From positions 1 through 64,000 of the forward strand of contig NZ_ANFZ01000009.1 of the NCBI RefSeq assembly GCF_000331245.1: 64,000 nucleotides of DNA. The letters run 5' to 3'. The position numbers and the translations under genes are program-made. Positions 1 to 9,918 of this stretch are shown here, one piece after another; positions within the stretch are counted from its first letter, which is position 1, and every line of letters starts with the position of its first letter. Under the pieces are notes generated by a model. That model was not told the origin of the DNA. It worked only from the letters and a program-made list of their open reading frames with translations, and did no database searches. The DNA is from Blastomonas sp. AAP53. GTDB taxonomy: Bacteria; Pseudomonadota; Alphaproteobacteria; Sphingomonadales; Sphingomonadaceae.

Positions 1-21
1 GGGGGGGGGGGGGGGGGGGGG
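1..21. other. Homopolymer run of 21 G at the window edge
   Basis: The first 21 bases are all G. Nothing else in the window resembles this, and it lies exactly at the edge, so it is most likely a sequencing or assembly artefact (two-colour chemistry reads missing signal as G) or a contig end rather than biology. Confidence 0.7.
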
Positions 22-98
22 CCAGCGGGGTCGTAATACCGATTGGACGCCGTGCCATCCCGCTTCCCCTCCACCCCCGACCTGCGGCCGGCGGTCCC

Positions 99-129
99 CC
101 TCCCCGAGACAAGCTCGGGGAGGATTTTT
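99..129 (+). terminator. Rho-independent terminator reading rightward
   Basis: A perfect 10-bp stem (CCTCCCCGAG at 99-108 with CTCGGGGAGG at 114-123), a five-base ACAAG loop and an ATTTTTG tail form an intrinsic terminator on the + strand. No + strand gene precedes it here, so it probably ends a gene beyond the left edge. It also lies just past the stop of htpX, but the T tract is on the wrong side to serve that gene well. Confidence 0.7.
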
Positions 130-134
130 GTGAT

Positions 135-1010
135 TCACCCACGCCCTAGGGGATCGAGCGCGCTGCCCTTGCGGCGGGGCGGGGGAACAGCGCCCTGTTC
201 CCGCGCGATCGCCTCCAGCGTGGCGATGCGGTCGCCGGTGTCGGGATGGGTTGAGAACAGCGCGCGCACGCCCGAAGGCACGATGTAGAGCTGTGCCGCT
301 GCCGGATTGCGCTCGACCACCGGGTTGCGGATTGCCTGCGCATGGCCCGAAATCCGCGCCAATGCCGAGGCGAGCGCGAGCGGCTTGCCGCTGATTTCCG
401 CGCCGCCACGATCCGCGCCGAACTCGCGCGTACGGCTGATCGCCATCTGCACGAGCATCGCTGCAAACGGCGCGACGATCACGGCGAGGATCGACGCCCA
501 GGGGTTGCGGTTGTCATCGCGGAAGAACAGCCCGAAATTGGCGAGCATCGAGATCGCCCCGGCGATGGTTGCGACCATGGTCATGATCAGCGTGTCGCGG
601 TTCTTCACATGCGCGAGTTCATGCGCCATCACGCCTTCGACCTCGTCGCGGCTGAGCATGTTGAGCAGTCCGGTCGTGGCAGCAACTGCAGCGTTTTCAG
701 GGTTGCGGCCAGTGGCGAACGCATTGGGCGCGGCCTGATCGATCACATACACGCGCGGCATCGGCAGTCCGCCGCGCTGCGCCAGCCTGGCGACCAGGTT
801 GTAGAAATCGGGGTGGCTCTGCGCGTTCACCTCGACCGCGTTGTGCATCTTGAGCACGATCTTGTCGGCATTCCAGAAGGTGAACAGGTTCATGCCTGCT
901 GCAAATAGCAGCGCGATCACGGCGCCGCGCGGCCCGCCCAGCGTAAAGCCCAAAGCCATGAACAGCGCGGTCAGCGCCGCCAGCAGCATGGTCGTCTTCA
1001 TTCCGTTCAT
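135..1010 (-). CDS. htpX: Membrane zinc metalloprotease HtpX (M48)
   Basis: HtpX degrades damaged or misfolded membrane proteins at the inner membrane, working beside FtsH. The 291-residue protein has two hydrophobic segments at its N-terminus (about residues 6-40), a conserved stretch ending NAFATGRNP, then the zinc site HELAH inside [12 protein letters not shown], followed by two more hydrophobic segments in the middle. The downstream [18 protein letters not shown] stretch carries the third zinc ligand, a glutamate. Length is normal for the family. An alternative ATG lies three codons in. It is divergent from the DUF1674 gene, a common arrangement in sphingomonads. Confidence 0.95.
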   Translation of the reverse strand: MNGMKTTMLLAALTALFMALGFTLGGPRGAVIALLFAAGMNLFTFWNADKIVLKMHNAVEVNAQSHPDFYNLVARLAQRGGLPMPRVYVIDQAAPNAFATGRNPENAAVAATTGLLNMLSRDEVEGVMAHELAHVKNRDTLIMTMVATIAGAISMLANFGLFFRDDNRNPWASILAVIVAPFAAMLVQMAISRTREFGADRGGAEISGKPLALASALARISGHAQAIRNPVVERNPAAAQLYIVPSGVRALFSTHPDTGDRIATLEAIAREQGAVPPPRRKGSALDPLGRG

Positions 1011-1147
1011 TTGGGTCGAGGTCCTTCAAAAGCGTTGCTGGCGCACCGCTTCACATTGTGGCGTGCCAGCCCCATATGCCCCTCAACAATGTAGGATCGC
1101 AGGGGCCGTTTTCAATCGCGCAGCCCTTGCCAGCCAAGGGAAAACCG

Positions 1148-1327
1148 ATGACCGATACCCCCCGCGCGACGCGCCGTCCGGACCATGTCAAGCCGCCCGC
1201 GCACTGGGGCAAATCGGAGCCCGTTCCTGCTCCGCAGCCGATCAATGACGAGCAGGCGGAGGAAGCCGCGCGCGGCCCCACGCGCTTTGGCGACTGGGAG
1301 CTCAAGGGCATCGCCATCGATTTTTAA
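1148..1327 (+). CDS. DUF1674 protein (SdhAF4-like small protein)
   Basis: This 59-residue protein ends with the DUF1674 signature GPTRFGDWELKGIAIDF. The family includes the mitochondrial succinate dehydrogenase assembly factor SDHAF4, so a role in maturing the flavoprotein subunit of succinate dehydrogenase is plausible but not shown for this one. The N-terminal half is basic and proline-rich and probably disordered. I chose the ATG at 1148 because an AAGGGA ribosome site sits seven bases upstream; the reading frame stays open further upstream to 1058 without a better site. Confidence 0.85.
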   Translation: MTDTPRATRRPDHVKPPAHWGKSEPVPAPQPINDEQAEEAARGPTRFGDWELKGIAIDF

Positions 1328-1415
1328 GGTGTTGGCAGCAAGGGTGACATGACTTTGGGCATGGCGCGTGTTATTGACACGGCTGTCAGTGGCCTGCCGA
1401 CCATGAGGTGCATCG

Positions 1416-2195
1416 ATGTCCGAGCCTGTTTTCCGCCATCCTGAACGGCCTGTGCCGAAGTTTCGCCCGTTCAAGGCAATGCACCACTTCCGCAAGCTGA
1501 TCGCGGACAAGGAAGACACCGAGCAGGTGTTCCACATCTTCCAGAGTCTGCCGCGGATGGGGCTGGTCGATGAAATCAGGTCCTTTGTGTACAGCGATTA
1601 CGGCCAGCAACTGCGCGCCAGCGAACCCTATCTGCCCGATCTGCTCGACGACCATGACCGGCTGCGCGCAATGCCTGCGGGCAGCGTCGCGCATGCCTAT
1701 GTCGATTTCATGGAGCGCGAAGGGCTGTCGGCTGCCGGATTGGTCGAGGAATATGACCGCTTCCAGGGTGGGCGGCGCTTTGGCGACATGATCGAATGGT
1801 ATGTCAACCGGCTGCGTGACACGCACGATCTGTTGCACATATTGACCGGCTTCGGCCGCGATTCATTGGGTGAGGCATGCGTGCTGGCGTTCACCTACGG
1901 CCAGAACCCGGCGCCGGGCAACATCTTCATCGCCTATATGGCCGCGCTCAACATGACGCGGTCAGTCCGCAGCGATGCGCCGGTGTTCAAGGCCGTGGGC
2001 GAGGCCAAGCGGCTGGGCAAGGCCTGTCCGCGCATCGCCGAACAGTCGATCGCGGCGCTGCTGGCCGAACCGCTTGTCGCTGCGCGTCAGCGGCTCAGGA
2101 TCGCCAACCCGCATTATTACGGGCTGGCGCATGACAGGCTGCGCGCGCGGGGGATCGATCCCTACGACCTGCTGGGCAAGGCGCAACCTGCCTGA
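1416..2195 (+). CDS. coq4: Coq4 family ubiquinone biosynthesis protein
   Basis: Coq4 proteins act in ubiquinone synthesis; recent work on the family assigns them oxidative decarboxylation of the quinone ring at C1 and a scaffold role. The diagnostic metal site HDxxH-x11-E is complete here: H137, D138, H141 and E153. The 259-residue length is typical of the alphaproteobacterial branch. The ATG at 1416 has a GAGG ribosome site about ten bases upstream. The gene stands alone and ends four bases before the convergent cysQ stop. I see no other ubiquinone genes in the window. Confidence 0.88.
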   Translation: MSEPVFRHPERPVPKFRPFKAMHHFRKLIADKEDTEQVFHIFQSLPRMGLVDEIRSFVYSDYGQQLRASEPYLPDLLDDHDRLRAMPAGSVAHAYVDFMEREGLSAAGLVEEYDRFQGGRRFGDMIEWYVNRLRDTHDLLHILTGFGRDSLGEACVLAFTYGQNPAPGNIFIAYMAALNMTRSVRSDAPVFKAVGEAKRLGKACPRIAEQSIAALLAEPLVAARQRLRIANPHYYGLAHDRLRARGIDPYDLLGKAQPA

Positions 2196-2198
2196 CAG

Positions 2199-2939
2199 TC
2201 AAACCGGCAGCGACCGCATCGCCGCGAGCACCCGCTCGGCCCAATCCGGGCGGCAGATCAGCAGGTCGGGCATATAGGTGTCCGCCTGATTGTAGACGAG
2301 CGGTGACCCGTCCGCCCGGCTGACGTGCAGGCCGTGCGCTGCAGCAACCGCGACAGGTGCGCAACTGTCCCACTCATATTGTCCGCCGGTATGCAGGTAG
2401 ATTTCGGCATCGCCGCGCACCACCGCCATCGCCTTGGCGCCTGCGCTGCCCATCGGCAGCAGCTCTGCGCCCAGCAGTTCCGCCACCGCCAGCGCCTCGG
2501 GGGCGGGGCGGCTGCGGCTCACCAGCATGCGCGGAATCGGCGCTCCGGGGGGCAGGGGCTGGGGCTGGTCGCTGCGCAGCACGACATCCATGCCCGGCAG
2601 CGCCACCGCACCGATGCTGGCGACGCCTTCGATCGCCAGCCCGACATGCACTGCCCAGTCGGCGCGCGCCTCGCCATATTCGCGCGTGCCATCGACCGGA
2701 TCGATGATCCAGACGCGGCTGTGCGAAAGGCGCTCGGAATTGTCCTTTTCCTCCTCCGACAACAGGCCGTCATCGGGCCGCTGTTCGCGCAGCGCATGGC
2801 ACAGGAACTGGTTCGCGGTCTGATCGCCCGCCTTGCCCAGCGCCTGGCCGGTGATCAGCCCGCAATCGCGCACCTGCAACAGGATGCGCCCGGCGGCGGT
2901 CGCGAGCTGCGCGGCGAGTTCTGCGTCGGTCATGCTCAT
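2199..2939 (-). CDS. cysQ: 3'(2'),5'-bisphosphate nucleotidase CysQ
   Basis: CysQ hydrolyses 3'-phosphoadenosine 5'-phosphate, the inhibitory by-product of sulfate reduction and sulfation, to AMP and phosphate. It belongs to the lithium-sensitive inositol-monophosphatase-fold phosphatases. The metal-binding residues are present: LSEE near residue 61, DPVDGT at 80-85, and the C-terminal WDSCAP motif with D191. The 246-residue length is normal. Its start overlaps the stop of cysNC in an ATGA, so it is the last gene of a cysD-cysNC-cysQ operon and is likely translationally coupled. Confidence 0.93.
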   Translation of the reverse strand: MSMTDAELAAQLATAAGRILLQVRDCGLITGQALGKAGDQTANQFLCHALREQRPDDGLLSEEEKDNSERLSHSRVWIIDPVDGTREYGEARADWAVHVGLAIEGVASIGAVALPGMDVVLRSDQPQPLPPGAPIPRMLVSRSRPAPEALAVAELLGAELLPMGSAGAKAMAVVRGDAEIYLHTGGQYEWDSCAPVAVAAAHGLHVSRADGSPLVYNQADTYMPDLLICRPDWAERVLAAMRSLPV

Positions 2940-4840
2940 TTGAGTGGCATCAGCTGGCGGATGATGAATTCGGCCGCCTCGGCCGGGGTCATCTCGACCG
3001 TATTGACGCGGATGTCGGGATTTTCGGGCGGCTCATACGGGCTGTCGATGCCGGTGAAGTTCTTGAGATTGCCCGCACGCGCCTTCTTGTAGAGGCCCTT
3101 GACGTCGCGCGCCTCGGCGACCTCGAGCGGGGTGTCGACGAAAATCTCGACGAATTCGCCTTCAGGCAGCATCTGGCGGACCATGTCGCGTTCGGCGCGG
3201 AACGGGCTGATGAACGCGGTGAGCACGATCAGCCCGGCATCGGCCATCAGCTTGGCGACCTCGCCGACGCGGCGGATGTTCTCGATCCGGTCGGCCTCGG
3301 TGAAGCCCAGGTCGCGGTTGAGGCCATGGCGGACATTGTCGCCATCGAGCAGGAAGGTGTGGCGGTTCATCACCGAGAGGGTCTTCTCGACCTCGTTGGC
3401 AATGGTCGACTTGCCCGATCCCGACAGCCCGGTGAACCACAGGACCTTGGCCTTCTGGTTCTTGAGGTCGGCGTGCACCTCGCGGGTGACGTCGGTCGCC
3501 TGCCAGTGCACATTCTGCGCGCGGCGCAGGCTGAAGTGCAGCATGCCGGCACCCACAGTGCGGTTGGTCAGCTTGTCGATCAGGATGAAGCCGCCAAGCG
3601 CGCGGTTCTGGGCATAGGGCTCGAACACGATAGGCTTGTCGGTCGCGATCTCTGCCACGCCGATCGCGTTCAACTCCAGCGTCTTGGCGGCAAGCTGTTC
3701 CAGCGTGTTGACGTTGATCGTGTATTTGGGCTGCTGCACCGTCACGGATACCGTCTGCGTACCCAGCTTGAGCCAGTAGGAGCGGCCCACCAGCATCGCA
3801 TCGTCGTCCATCCAGACGATTGTCGCCTCGAACTGGTCAGCGGCCTGCGGAGGGTTGTCGGCGGTCGCGATGACGTCACCGCGCGAACAGTCGATCTCGT
3901 CCGCCAGCGTCAGCGTGACCGACTGGCCCGCCACCGCCTCGTCGAGATCGCCATCCAGCGTCACGATGCGGCTGACCGTGCTGGTCTTGCCCGACGGCAG
4001 GACGCGCACCGTGTCACCCGGCTTGACCGAACCGGTGGAGATCAGGCCTGAAAACCCGCGGAAATCGAGATTGGGCCGGTTGACCCATTGCACCGGCAGC
4101 CGGAACGGTTTGTCGGCATCGAGCGAGGACAGCACCTCGACCGTCTCGAGATGGTCGATCAGCGTTGGCCCCGAATACCATGGCGTGTTGTCCGACCGGG
4201 TGGTGATGTTGTCGCCCTTGAAGCCGCTGATTGGCATCGCGGTGAAGCTCTCGATGCCGATGCTCTGCGCGAACGCGCGATACTCGGCGACGATCGCGTC
4301 GAACCGGGCCTGGTCATAGTCCACCAGGTCCATCTTGTTCACCGCCAGCACGATGTTGCGGATGCCGATCAGCTGGCACAGATACGAATGCCGCCGCGTC
4401 TGGACGAGCACGCCCTTGCGTGCATCGATCAGGATCACGGCGAGGTCTGCGGTCGATGCTCCGGTGACCATGTTGCGGGTGTATTGCTCATGCCCCGGGC
4501 AGTCCGCGACGATGAACTTGCGCTTTTCGGTGTTGAAGAAGCGATAGGCGACATCGATGGTGATGCCCTGTTCGCGTTCGGCGGCAAGGCCATCGACCAG
4601 CAGCGCAAAATCGATCTCCTGGCCTTGCGTGCCGACCTTCTTGCTGTCGCTTTCGAGCGCGGCGAGCTGGTCCTCGAAGATCATCTTGCTGTCGTACAGC
4701 AGCCGCCCGATCAGCGTCGACTTGCCATCGTCCACCGACCCGCAGGTGATGAAGCGCAGCATCGTCTTGTGCTGGTGGACATCCAGATACGCGTCAATAT
4801 CCTCGGCGATCAGGGCTTCGGTCTGGTACACGGCGTCCAT
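2936..4840 (-). CDS. cysNC: Bifunctional sulfate adenylyltransferase subunit 1 / APS kinase CysNC
   Basis: This is a fusion of CysN, the GTPase subunit of ATP sulfurylase, with CysC, adenosine 5'-phosphosulfate kinase; together they turn sulfate into PAPS. The GTPase part has the P-loop GSVDDGKST (34-42), DCPGH (113-117) and NKMD (168-171), followed by beta-barrel domains. The kinase part begins near residue 465 with its own P-loop GLSGSGKST (471-479) and the [15 protein letters not shown] stretch. At 634 residues it matches NodQ/CysNC fusions. Its start codon shares one base with the cysD stop (TGATG), so the two subunits are coupled. Confidence 0.96.
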   Translation of the reverse strand: MDAVYQTEALIAEDIDAYLDVHQHKTMLRFITCGSVDDGKSTLIGRLLYDSKMIFEDQLAALESDSKKVGTQGQEIDFALLVDGLAAEREQGITIDVAYRFFNTEKRKFIVADCPGHEQYTRNMVTGASTADLAVILIDARKGVLVQTRRHSYLCQLIGIRNIVLAVNKMDLVDYDQARFDAIVAEYRAFAQSIGIESFTAMPISGFKGDNITTRSDNTPWYSGPTLIDHLETVEVLSSLDADKPFRLPVQWVNRPNLDFRGFSGLISTGSVKPGDTVRVLPSGKTSTVSRIVTLDGDLDEAVAGQSVTLTLADEIDCSRGDVIATADNPPQAADQFEATIVWMDDDAMLVGRSYWLKLGTQTVSVTVQQPKYTINVNTLEQLAAKTLELNAIGVAEIATDKPIVFEPYAQNRALGGFILIDKLTNRTVGAGMLHFSLRRAQNVHWQATDVTREVHADLKNQKAKVLWFTGLSGSGKSTIANEVEKTLSVMNRHTFLLDGDNVRHGLNRDLGFTEADRIENIRRVGEVAKLMADAGLIVLTAFISPFRAERDMVRQMLPEGEFVEIFVDTPLEVAEARDVKGLYKKARAGNLKNFTGIDSPYEPPENPDIRVNTVEMTPAEAAEFIIRQLMPLK

Positions 4841-5754
4841 CAGAAATAGCCCTCCTGCTTCTTCTTTTCCATCCCCGCACCGCCGGCATCCTTGTCGATC
4901 ACGCGGCCCTGGCGTTCGGATGTGGTGGTGAGCAAGGTCTCCTGGATCACCTCGCTCAGGGTGCTGGCGGTGCTTTCGACCGCGCCGGTGAGCGGGAAAC
5001 AGCCCAGGGTGCGAAAGCGGATCGAGCGCTCGGTAATCTCGGGCGTTCTGCCCAGCACCTTGGTCAGTCGGTCGATATCATCGGCCATGAACATCTGGCC
5101 CTCCCATTCGAAGGTCGGGCGGACGGCGGCAAAATACAGCGGCACGATCGGCACGTCGTTGAGCTGGATATACTGCCAGATGTCGAGCTCGGTCCAGTTG
5201 CTGATCGGGAAGACGCGGATGCTCTCGCCCTTGTTCTTGCGCGCGTTGTAAAGGTTCCACAGTTCGGGGCGCTGGTTCTTGGGGTCCCAGCTGTGCGAAG
5301 CGGTGCGGAACGAGAAGATGCGCTCCTTGGCGCGGCTCTTTTCCTCGTCGCGCCGCGCGCCGCCAAAGGCTGCGTCGAAGCCGTGCAGGTCGAGCGCCTG
5401 TTTCAGCCCTTCGGTCTTCCACATGTCGGTGTGCAACGGGCCGTGATCGAACGGGTTGATCCCGCGCTCGGTCGCTTCCGGGTTCTGATAGACCAGCAGC
5501 TCCATGCCGCTCTCGCGCGCCATCCGGTCGCGCAGCGCGTACATGTCCTTGAACTTCCACGTGGTGTCGACATGGAGCAACGGGAACGGCGGCGGCGAGG
5601 GGTAGAACGCCTTGCGCGCCAGATGCAGCATCACCGCGCTGTCCTTGCCCACCGAATAGAGCATCACGGGCTTGTCCGCCTGCGCCACCACTTCGCGCAT
5701 GATGTGGATCGCTTCGGCTTCAAGGCGCTCGAGATGGGTAAGGCTGCGGGTCAT
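4840..5754 (-). CDS. cysD: Sulfate adenylyltransferase subunit 2 CysD
   Basis: CysD is the catalytic ATP pyrophosphatase subunit of ATP sulfurylase, making adenosine 5'-phosphosulfate from sulfate and ATP. The PP-loop SVGKDS (residues 34-39) and the following [10 protein letters not shown] are intact, and the C-terminus has the conserved [15 protein letters not shown] chose the ATG at 5754 because GGAG stands nine bases before it and the resulting N-terminus ([17 protein letters not shown]) aligns with known CysD. An in-frame ATG at 5769 lacks a ribosome site. It is first in the cys operon. In this window the pathway stops at PAPS; no PAPS or sulfite reductase genes are seen. Confidence 0.95.
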   Translation of the reverse strand: MTRSLTHLERLEAEAIHIMREVVAQADKPVMLYSVGKDSAVMLHLARKAFYPSPPPFPLLHVDTTWKFKDMYALRDRMARESGMELLVYQNPEATERGINPFDHGPLHTDMWKTEGLKQALDLHGFDAAFGGARRDEEKSRAKERIFSFRTASHSWDPKNQRPELWNLYNARKNKGESIRVFPISNWTELDIWQYIQLNDVPIVPLYFAAVRPTFEWEGQMFMADDIDRLTKVLGRTPEITERSIRFRTLGCFPLTGAVESTASTLSEVIQETLLTTTSERQGRVIDKDAGGAGMEKKKQEGYF

Positions 5755-5805
5755 CGCGACAGGCTCCATGATTGCTGATGGTGCATTGGCACAGCAACCT
5801 GGGTC

Positions 5806-5842
5806 TTGAACCTCCCATATGGGAGGGTATAATCCCGCTATG
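5806..5842 (+). promoter_or_regulatory. Sigma-70 promoter with embedded palindrome, leaderless start
   Basis: A -35 box TTGAAC (5806-5811) is followed after 16 bases by a perfect -10 box TATAAT (5828-5833). The spacer is almost filled by the perfect 16-bp palindrome CCTCCCATATGGGAGG (5811-5826). The next in-frame ATG begins at 5840, just where transcription should start, so the mRNA is predicted to be leaderless. A protein bound at the palindrome would directly block RNA polymerase, so repression, perhaps by the LuxR-type product itself, is the simplest reading. Confidence 0.75.
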
Positions 5843-6898
5843 CGATTTGATGACGGTCTGGTTCAGGCGCTGCACGAAGGCCTTTTCGATACACCCCTGT
5901 GGGACGGGTTTCTGACGCGTCTGCGCGCTGTGTCCGGAGCCGGTTTCGTGATGCTCGCCATCCGCCCGAAGGGCCAGGTCGAGCTGTCTGCGCTGGCGGC
6001 TGGTGATGGGCCAATTGCCGATATGCGAAACATGCTCGCCACTGCCGCGCTGCGGGAAGGGCGTTGCTATGCTCTGGAGGAGCTGTTCGATCAGGTCGAT
6101 CCGCGCGAGCGCGACCGGTTGCGAGAGACTTTGGGAGCGGATCGGATCACCGCGCTGCGGGCCGTCCGCGTGACCGAAGCCGGCGGGGTGGATGGCTGGC
6201 TGGTCTGCGCGGGCGGGCGTTCGCTGGGCTCTGCCGCAGGGGCATTGTTGCTGGGGCTGGCGCCGCACCTTCGGATTGCCCTTCGCAATTTCGCCGCGCT
6301 GGAGCGCGAGCGCTTTCGCTCGGCGGTGACCGGAGAGGCGGTCAATCGGCTCAAGATCGCCTGGCTGACGCTCGATGCGCAGGGACGGATCGTCGAATCG
6401 AGCGACAACATGGAGCAGATGTTCCAATGGGGCACGCTGCTGCGGCGCGGGCGTTATGACCGGTTGCAGCCCGCGTCTCCCGCGATCGACCGGCAGCTGA
6501 CCGGCTATCTCAAGCAGGTCGCAGCGGGCAAGGCGATGCGGCCGCTGGCGATCAACCTGAGCCAGGACCCGTGGCTCGACATGCTGGTCGCTCCCTTGCA
6601 GGGCGAGACGATCTCGGGCCACCGCTCGGCCACGGTGATCGTCTATGTCAGCGGCGACAGGCGCAGCCAGGCGGATCGGTGCGAGCAGCTCGTCGACCTG
6701 TTCGGCCTGCTGCCCAGCGAAGCGCGGCTGGCGTGGTTGCTGGCGCAGGCGACCAGCATCGCGGATGCCGCAGCGACTCTGGGAATCACGGTGGAAACCG
6801 CGCGCAACTATTCGAAGAAGATCTACGCCAAGACCGGCGCCAGCGGCCATGCCGAGCTGGTGCGGATCGTGATGACCAGCGTGCTGGCGCTCAGCTGA
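5840..6898 (+). CDS. LuxR-type HTH transcriptional regulator
   Basis: The 352-residue protein has a C-terminal LuxR/GerE helix-turn-helix, recognisable by [52 protein letters not shown]. The N-terminal 270 residues match no domain I can name; the middle (about 160-240) resembles a PAS-like sensory fold. I saw no receiver domain and no acyl-homoserine-lactone domain signature. I place the start at the ATG at 5840, which fits a leaderless transcript; an in-frame ATG at 5819 lies inside the palindrome and upstream of the expected transcription start. The gene diverges from the cys operon, but nothing shows it regulates sulfur genes. Confidence 0.82.
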   Translation: MRFDDGLVQALHEGLFDTPLWDGFLTRLRAVSGAGFVMLAIRPKGQVELSALAAGDGPIADMRNMLATAALREGRCYALEELFDQVDPRERDRLRETLGADRITALRAVRVTEAGGVDGWLVCAGGRSLGSAAGALLLGLAPHLRIALRNFAALERERFRSAVTGEAVNRLKIAWLTLDAQGRIVESSDNMEQMFQWGTLLRRGRYDRLQPASPAIDRQLTGYLKQVAAGKAMRPLAINLSQDPWLDMLVAPLQGETISGHRSATVIVYVSGDRRSQADRCEQLVDLFGLLPSEARLAWLLAQATSIADAAATLGITVETARNYSKKIYAKTGASGHAELVRIVMTSVLALS

Positions 6899-7031
6899 CC
6901 CACACGCGAGGCTAAGGCGCTGCAATTAATCGCAAACCATAACGCCGGACCATTGACGGCCATGCGATAGTATCACATGCAAGTGGTCTGTTATCTTTCA
7001 GGGGCAACAATGCCCCGAAAAGGGGGTCGTC

Positions 7032-9425
7032 TTGCGTCGTATTTCCGGAGTTTCCGCTTCTCTTCTGGCGCTCGCCGTCAGCGCCATCACCATGCCTGCG
7101 CTCGCCAGTCCGGTCGAACAGACCAAGGGCAATTACGAGGACAAGTTCCGCCAGCTCGAGGGCGAGGAATGGCCGACGCCCACCGATTACCGAAATGCCT
7201 CGGGCGCTCCGGGCTATCGCTACTGGCAGCAGAAGGTCGATTACGACGTCCAGGCGCGCCTCGACGAAGCCAAGCGGACGGTGAGCGGCTCGCAGACGGT
7301 GCGTTATCAGAACAACTCGCCCGACGCTTTGCCCTATCTGTGGCTGCTGCTCGATCAGAACGACTACAAGCGCGATTCGATCGCGGCGATGACTGAGACG
7401 GTTTCGGGCGACAAGATCAGCTTGGGCGAGGTCCGCCGCATCCAGCGCATGCGCGAATGGGAAGGGGGCTTCACGATCTCCGCCGTGCGCGACGCGTCGG
7501 GCAAGTCGCTGCCGTTCACCGTGGTCGACAGCCTGTTGCGCATCGATCTGGGCCAGGCGGTCGCGGGCAATGGCGGCGAGACCAGCTTCTCGATCGAATG
7601 GTCGTTCCCGATGGTCGAGAACAAGGTCGTCGGCGGCCGTTCGGGTTATGAATGCTTCACCCAGCCGGGCGAGGACGGCAACTGCATCTTCGAAGGCGCG
7701 CAGTGGTTTCCGCGGCTCGCGGTCTATTCGGACTATGAAGGCTGGCACAACAAGGCGTTTCTGGGATCGGGCGAGTTCACGCTGGAGTTCGGCGATTATC
7801 GCGTTGCGCTGACGGTGCCCGCCGATCATGTCGTTGCCGCCACCGGCGTGTTGCAGAACCCCGACCAGGCGCTGACTGCGGCGCAACGCCAGCGGCTCGA
7901 ACAGGCCAAGACCGCTACCAGCCCGGTCTATGTCGTCACCCCGCAGGAGGCCGTGGCGGCCGAGCGCGGCAAGGCTTCGGGTGAGAAGACCTGGGTGTTT
8001 GCTGCGACCAACGTCCGCGATTTCGGCTGGGCCTCGTCGCGCAAGTTCGCCTGGGACGCGCTGGGCGTGAAACAGGATTATGCCGATCAGCCGCTGGTGA
8101 TGGCGATGAGCTTCTTCCCCAAGGAAGCGCGCCCCCTGTGGGATGCCTATTCGACCAAGGCGATTGCGCACACCATTGACGTCTATGGCAAGTTCGCCTT
8201 CCCGTACCCCTATCCGGTGGCGCAGTCGGTCAATGGGCCTGTCGGCGGCATGGAATATCCGATGATCACCTTCAACGGCCCGCGCCCGGTGAAGGACAAG
8301 AAGACGGGCAACCTCACCTATACCGAGCGCGCCAAATACGGGCTGATCGGCGTGGTCATCCACGAGATCGGCCACAACTGGTTCCCGATGATCGTCAATT
8401 CGGACGAGCGCCAGTGGACGTGGATGGACGAGGGGCTGAACACCTTCCTCCAGTTCCAGGCGGAGAAGCTGTGGGACAAGGACTATCCCGTGCGGCGCGG
8501 CGAACCCAAGGACATCGCCGAGTACATGCTGTCGACCAACCAGATGCCGCTGATGACGCAGTCGGATTCGGTGCTGCAGTTCGGCGCGAACGGCTATGGC
8601 AAGCCCGCCACCGCGCTCACCATCCTGCGCGAAACCATCCTGGGCCGCGAGCTGTTCGACCGGGCTTTTCGCGAATATGCCGAACGCTGGCGCTTCAAGC
8701 ACCCCACGCCGTATGATTTCTTCCGGACGATGGAGGAGAGCAGCGGCGTCGATCTCGACTGGTTCTGGCGCGGCTGGTTCTATTCGACCGACCATGTCGA
8801 CATTGCGCTCGACAAGGTGGTGCGTGCGACGCTCGAGCCCGCTGATGCGACCGCTGCGGCGGCTGCTCGCAAGAGGCTGCGCGATGGCGAACCCGGATCG
8901 CTCACCGCCCAGCGCAACGCAGGCCAGCCCACCGTGATCGAGCGCGACCCGGCAGTGCGCGATTTCTACGACAGTATCGATCCGCTTGATGCGACCGCTG
9001 CCGACAAGCGCAAGGCCGCCGAGGCTTACGCAGATCTGACAGCGGAGGAAAAAGCCGCGCGGCAGGTGACCGACAATTTCTACCGCTTCAGTTTCGCCAA
9101 CCGCGGCGGCCTGGTGATGCCTGTGATCCTGAAAATGGACTTCACCGATGGCACAAGCGAGACGGCACGCATTCCGGCGGAAATCTGGCGCTACAATCCC
9201 AGGAACGTGACCTGGCAGTTCGTCACGCCCAAGACGCTTACGCGCGCCGAGGTCGATCCGTTGTGGGAGACCGCCGATGCCGACCGATCAAACAATGTCT
9301 ACACAGGCCAGATCGACCCCAGGACGTTGAAGATCGACACGCCCGAAGAGGGCAAGAACCGCATGAAGGATTCGGACATGAAGGTGCTGCCCGATTCCCT
9401 GCGCACCATCGATGCGCCGAAATGA
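7032..9425 (+). CDS. Exported M1 family metallopeptidase
   Basis: A 797-residue zinc aminopeptidase-like enzyme. The N-terminus is a typical signal peptide ending near ALAS (residue 26), so it acts in the periplasm or outside. The M1 zinc site is intact: HEIGH at 444-448 with the distal glutamate in DEGLN (E467), and NGPVGGMEYP (401-410) corresponds to the substrate-binding GxMEN-type loop. The C-terminal 200 residues are an extra domain. The start is a TTG at 7032 with a G-rich ribosome site; no upstream ATG keeps the frame and signal peptide. It overlaps the next gene by four bases. Natural substrate is unknown. Confidence 0.9.
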   Translation: MRRISGVSASLLALAVSAITMPALASPVEQTKGNYEDKFRQLEGEEWPTPTDYRNASGAPGYRYWQQKVDYDVQARLDEAKRTVSGSQTVRYQNNSPDALPYLWLLLDQNDYKRDSIAAMTETVSGDKISLGEVRRIQRMREWEGGFTISAVRDASGKSLPFTVVDSLLRIDLGQAVAGNGGETSFSIEWSFPMVENKVVGGRSGYECFTQPGEDGNCIFEGAQWFPRLAVYSDYEGWHNKAFLGSGEFTLEFGDYRVALTVPADHVVAATGVLQNPDQALTAAQRQRLEQAKTATSPVYVVTPQEAVAAERGKASGEKTWVFAATNVRDFGWASSRKFAWDALGVKQDYADQPLVMAMSFFPKEARPLWDAYSTKAIAHTIDVYGKFAFPYPYPVAQSVNGPVGGMEYPMITFNGPRPVKDKKTGNLTYTERAKYGLIGVVIHEIGHNWFPMIVNSDERQWTWMDEGLNTFLQFQAEKLWDKDYPVRRGEPKDIAEYMLSTNQMPLMTQSDSVLQFGANGYGKPATALTILRETILGRELFDRAFREYAERWRFKHPTPYDFFRTMEESSGVDLDWFWRGWFYSTDHVDIALDKVVRATLEPADATAAAAARKRLRDGEPGSLTAQRNAGQPTVIERDPAVRDFYDSIDPLDATAADKRKAAEAYADLTAEEKAARQVTDNFYRFSFANRGGLVMPVILKMDFTDGTSETARIPAEIWRYNPRNVTWQFVTPKTLTRAEVDPLWETADADRSNNVYTGQIDPRTLKIDTPEEGKNRMKDSDMKVLPDSLRTIDAPK

Positions 9426-9913
9426 GGCGGTTTGCGGTGATGATGGCGGCACTGGCGTCGGTGACGCTGGTGCCGCAGGCGCACGCGCACCGAGGCCACG
9501 ACGCGATGAGCGTGGTCACGCTGCTGCCCGATGGCAAGGTCACGGTGTCGCACCGGTTCGAGGCGCATGATCTGGAGCCAGCGCTGGCGGAAATCGCGCC
9601 CAATGCGCAGACCAGCCTGGATGATCCCGATGCGATTGCCGAGCTGAAGACCTATCTGCTCGCGCACTTCTCGGTGAGCGCGGACGGCATCGCGGTACCG
9701 TTGACCGTGGCGTCGGTCGAGGTCGGCGTGCGCGATGTCCGGGTGGATTATGCGGGAACGGTGCAGGGCAGGCCCAAGGCGGTCGCGGTCAAATCCACGA
9801 TTCTGCGCGATATCTACCCGCGCCAGGTCAACCAGGTATCGGTTCGGCGCGGGCAATATGTGCAGACGCTGCGCTTTTCCGGCGACGAGGTGAAGACCGT
9901 CGCGCTGCCCTGA
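9422..9913 (+). CDS. DUF6702 family exported protein
   Basis: A 163-residue protein with a clear signal peptide (cleavage near AHA, residues 21-23) followed by the HRGHDAMSVVTLLPDGKVTVSHRFEAHDLE region typical of DUF6702 proteins. The family is usually found immediately downstream of exported M1 peptidases, as here, where the ATG sits in a four-base ATGA overlap with the M1 stop. That coupling suggests a shared function, possibly an accessory or substrate-related role for the peptidase, but the molecular function is unknown. It ends five bases before the convergent GH43 stop. Confidence 0.8.
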   Translation: MRRFAVMMAALASVTLVPQAHAHRGHDAMSVVTLLPDGKVTVSHRFEAHDLEPALAEIAPNAQTSLDDPDAIAELKTYLLAHFSVSADGIAVPLTVASVEVGVRDVRVDYAGTVQGRPKAVAVKSTILRDIYPRQVNQVSVRRGQYVQTLRFSGDEVKTVALP

Positions 9914-9918
9914 TCGCG

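Noticed and set aside
2199-5754. cysD-cysNC-cysQ as part of the sulfoquinovose system
   Set aside because: They make activated sulfate, lie over 20 kb away, and no shared operator was found; ordinary assimilation is enough.
6912-8795. A 627-codon open frame opposite the M1 peptidase
   Set aside because: Antisense shadow with no recognisable motif.
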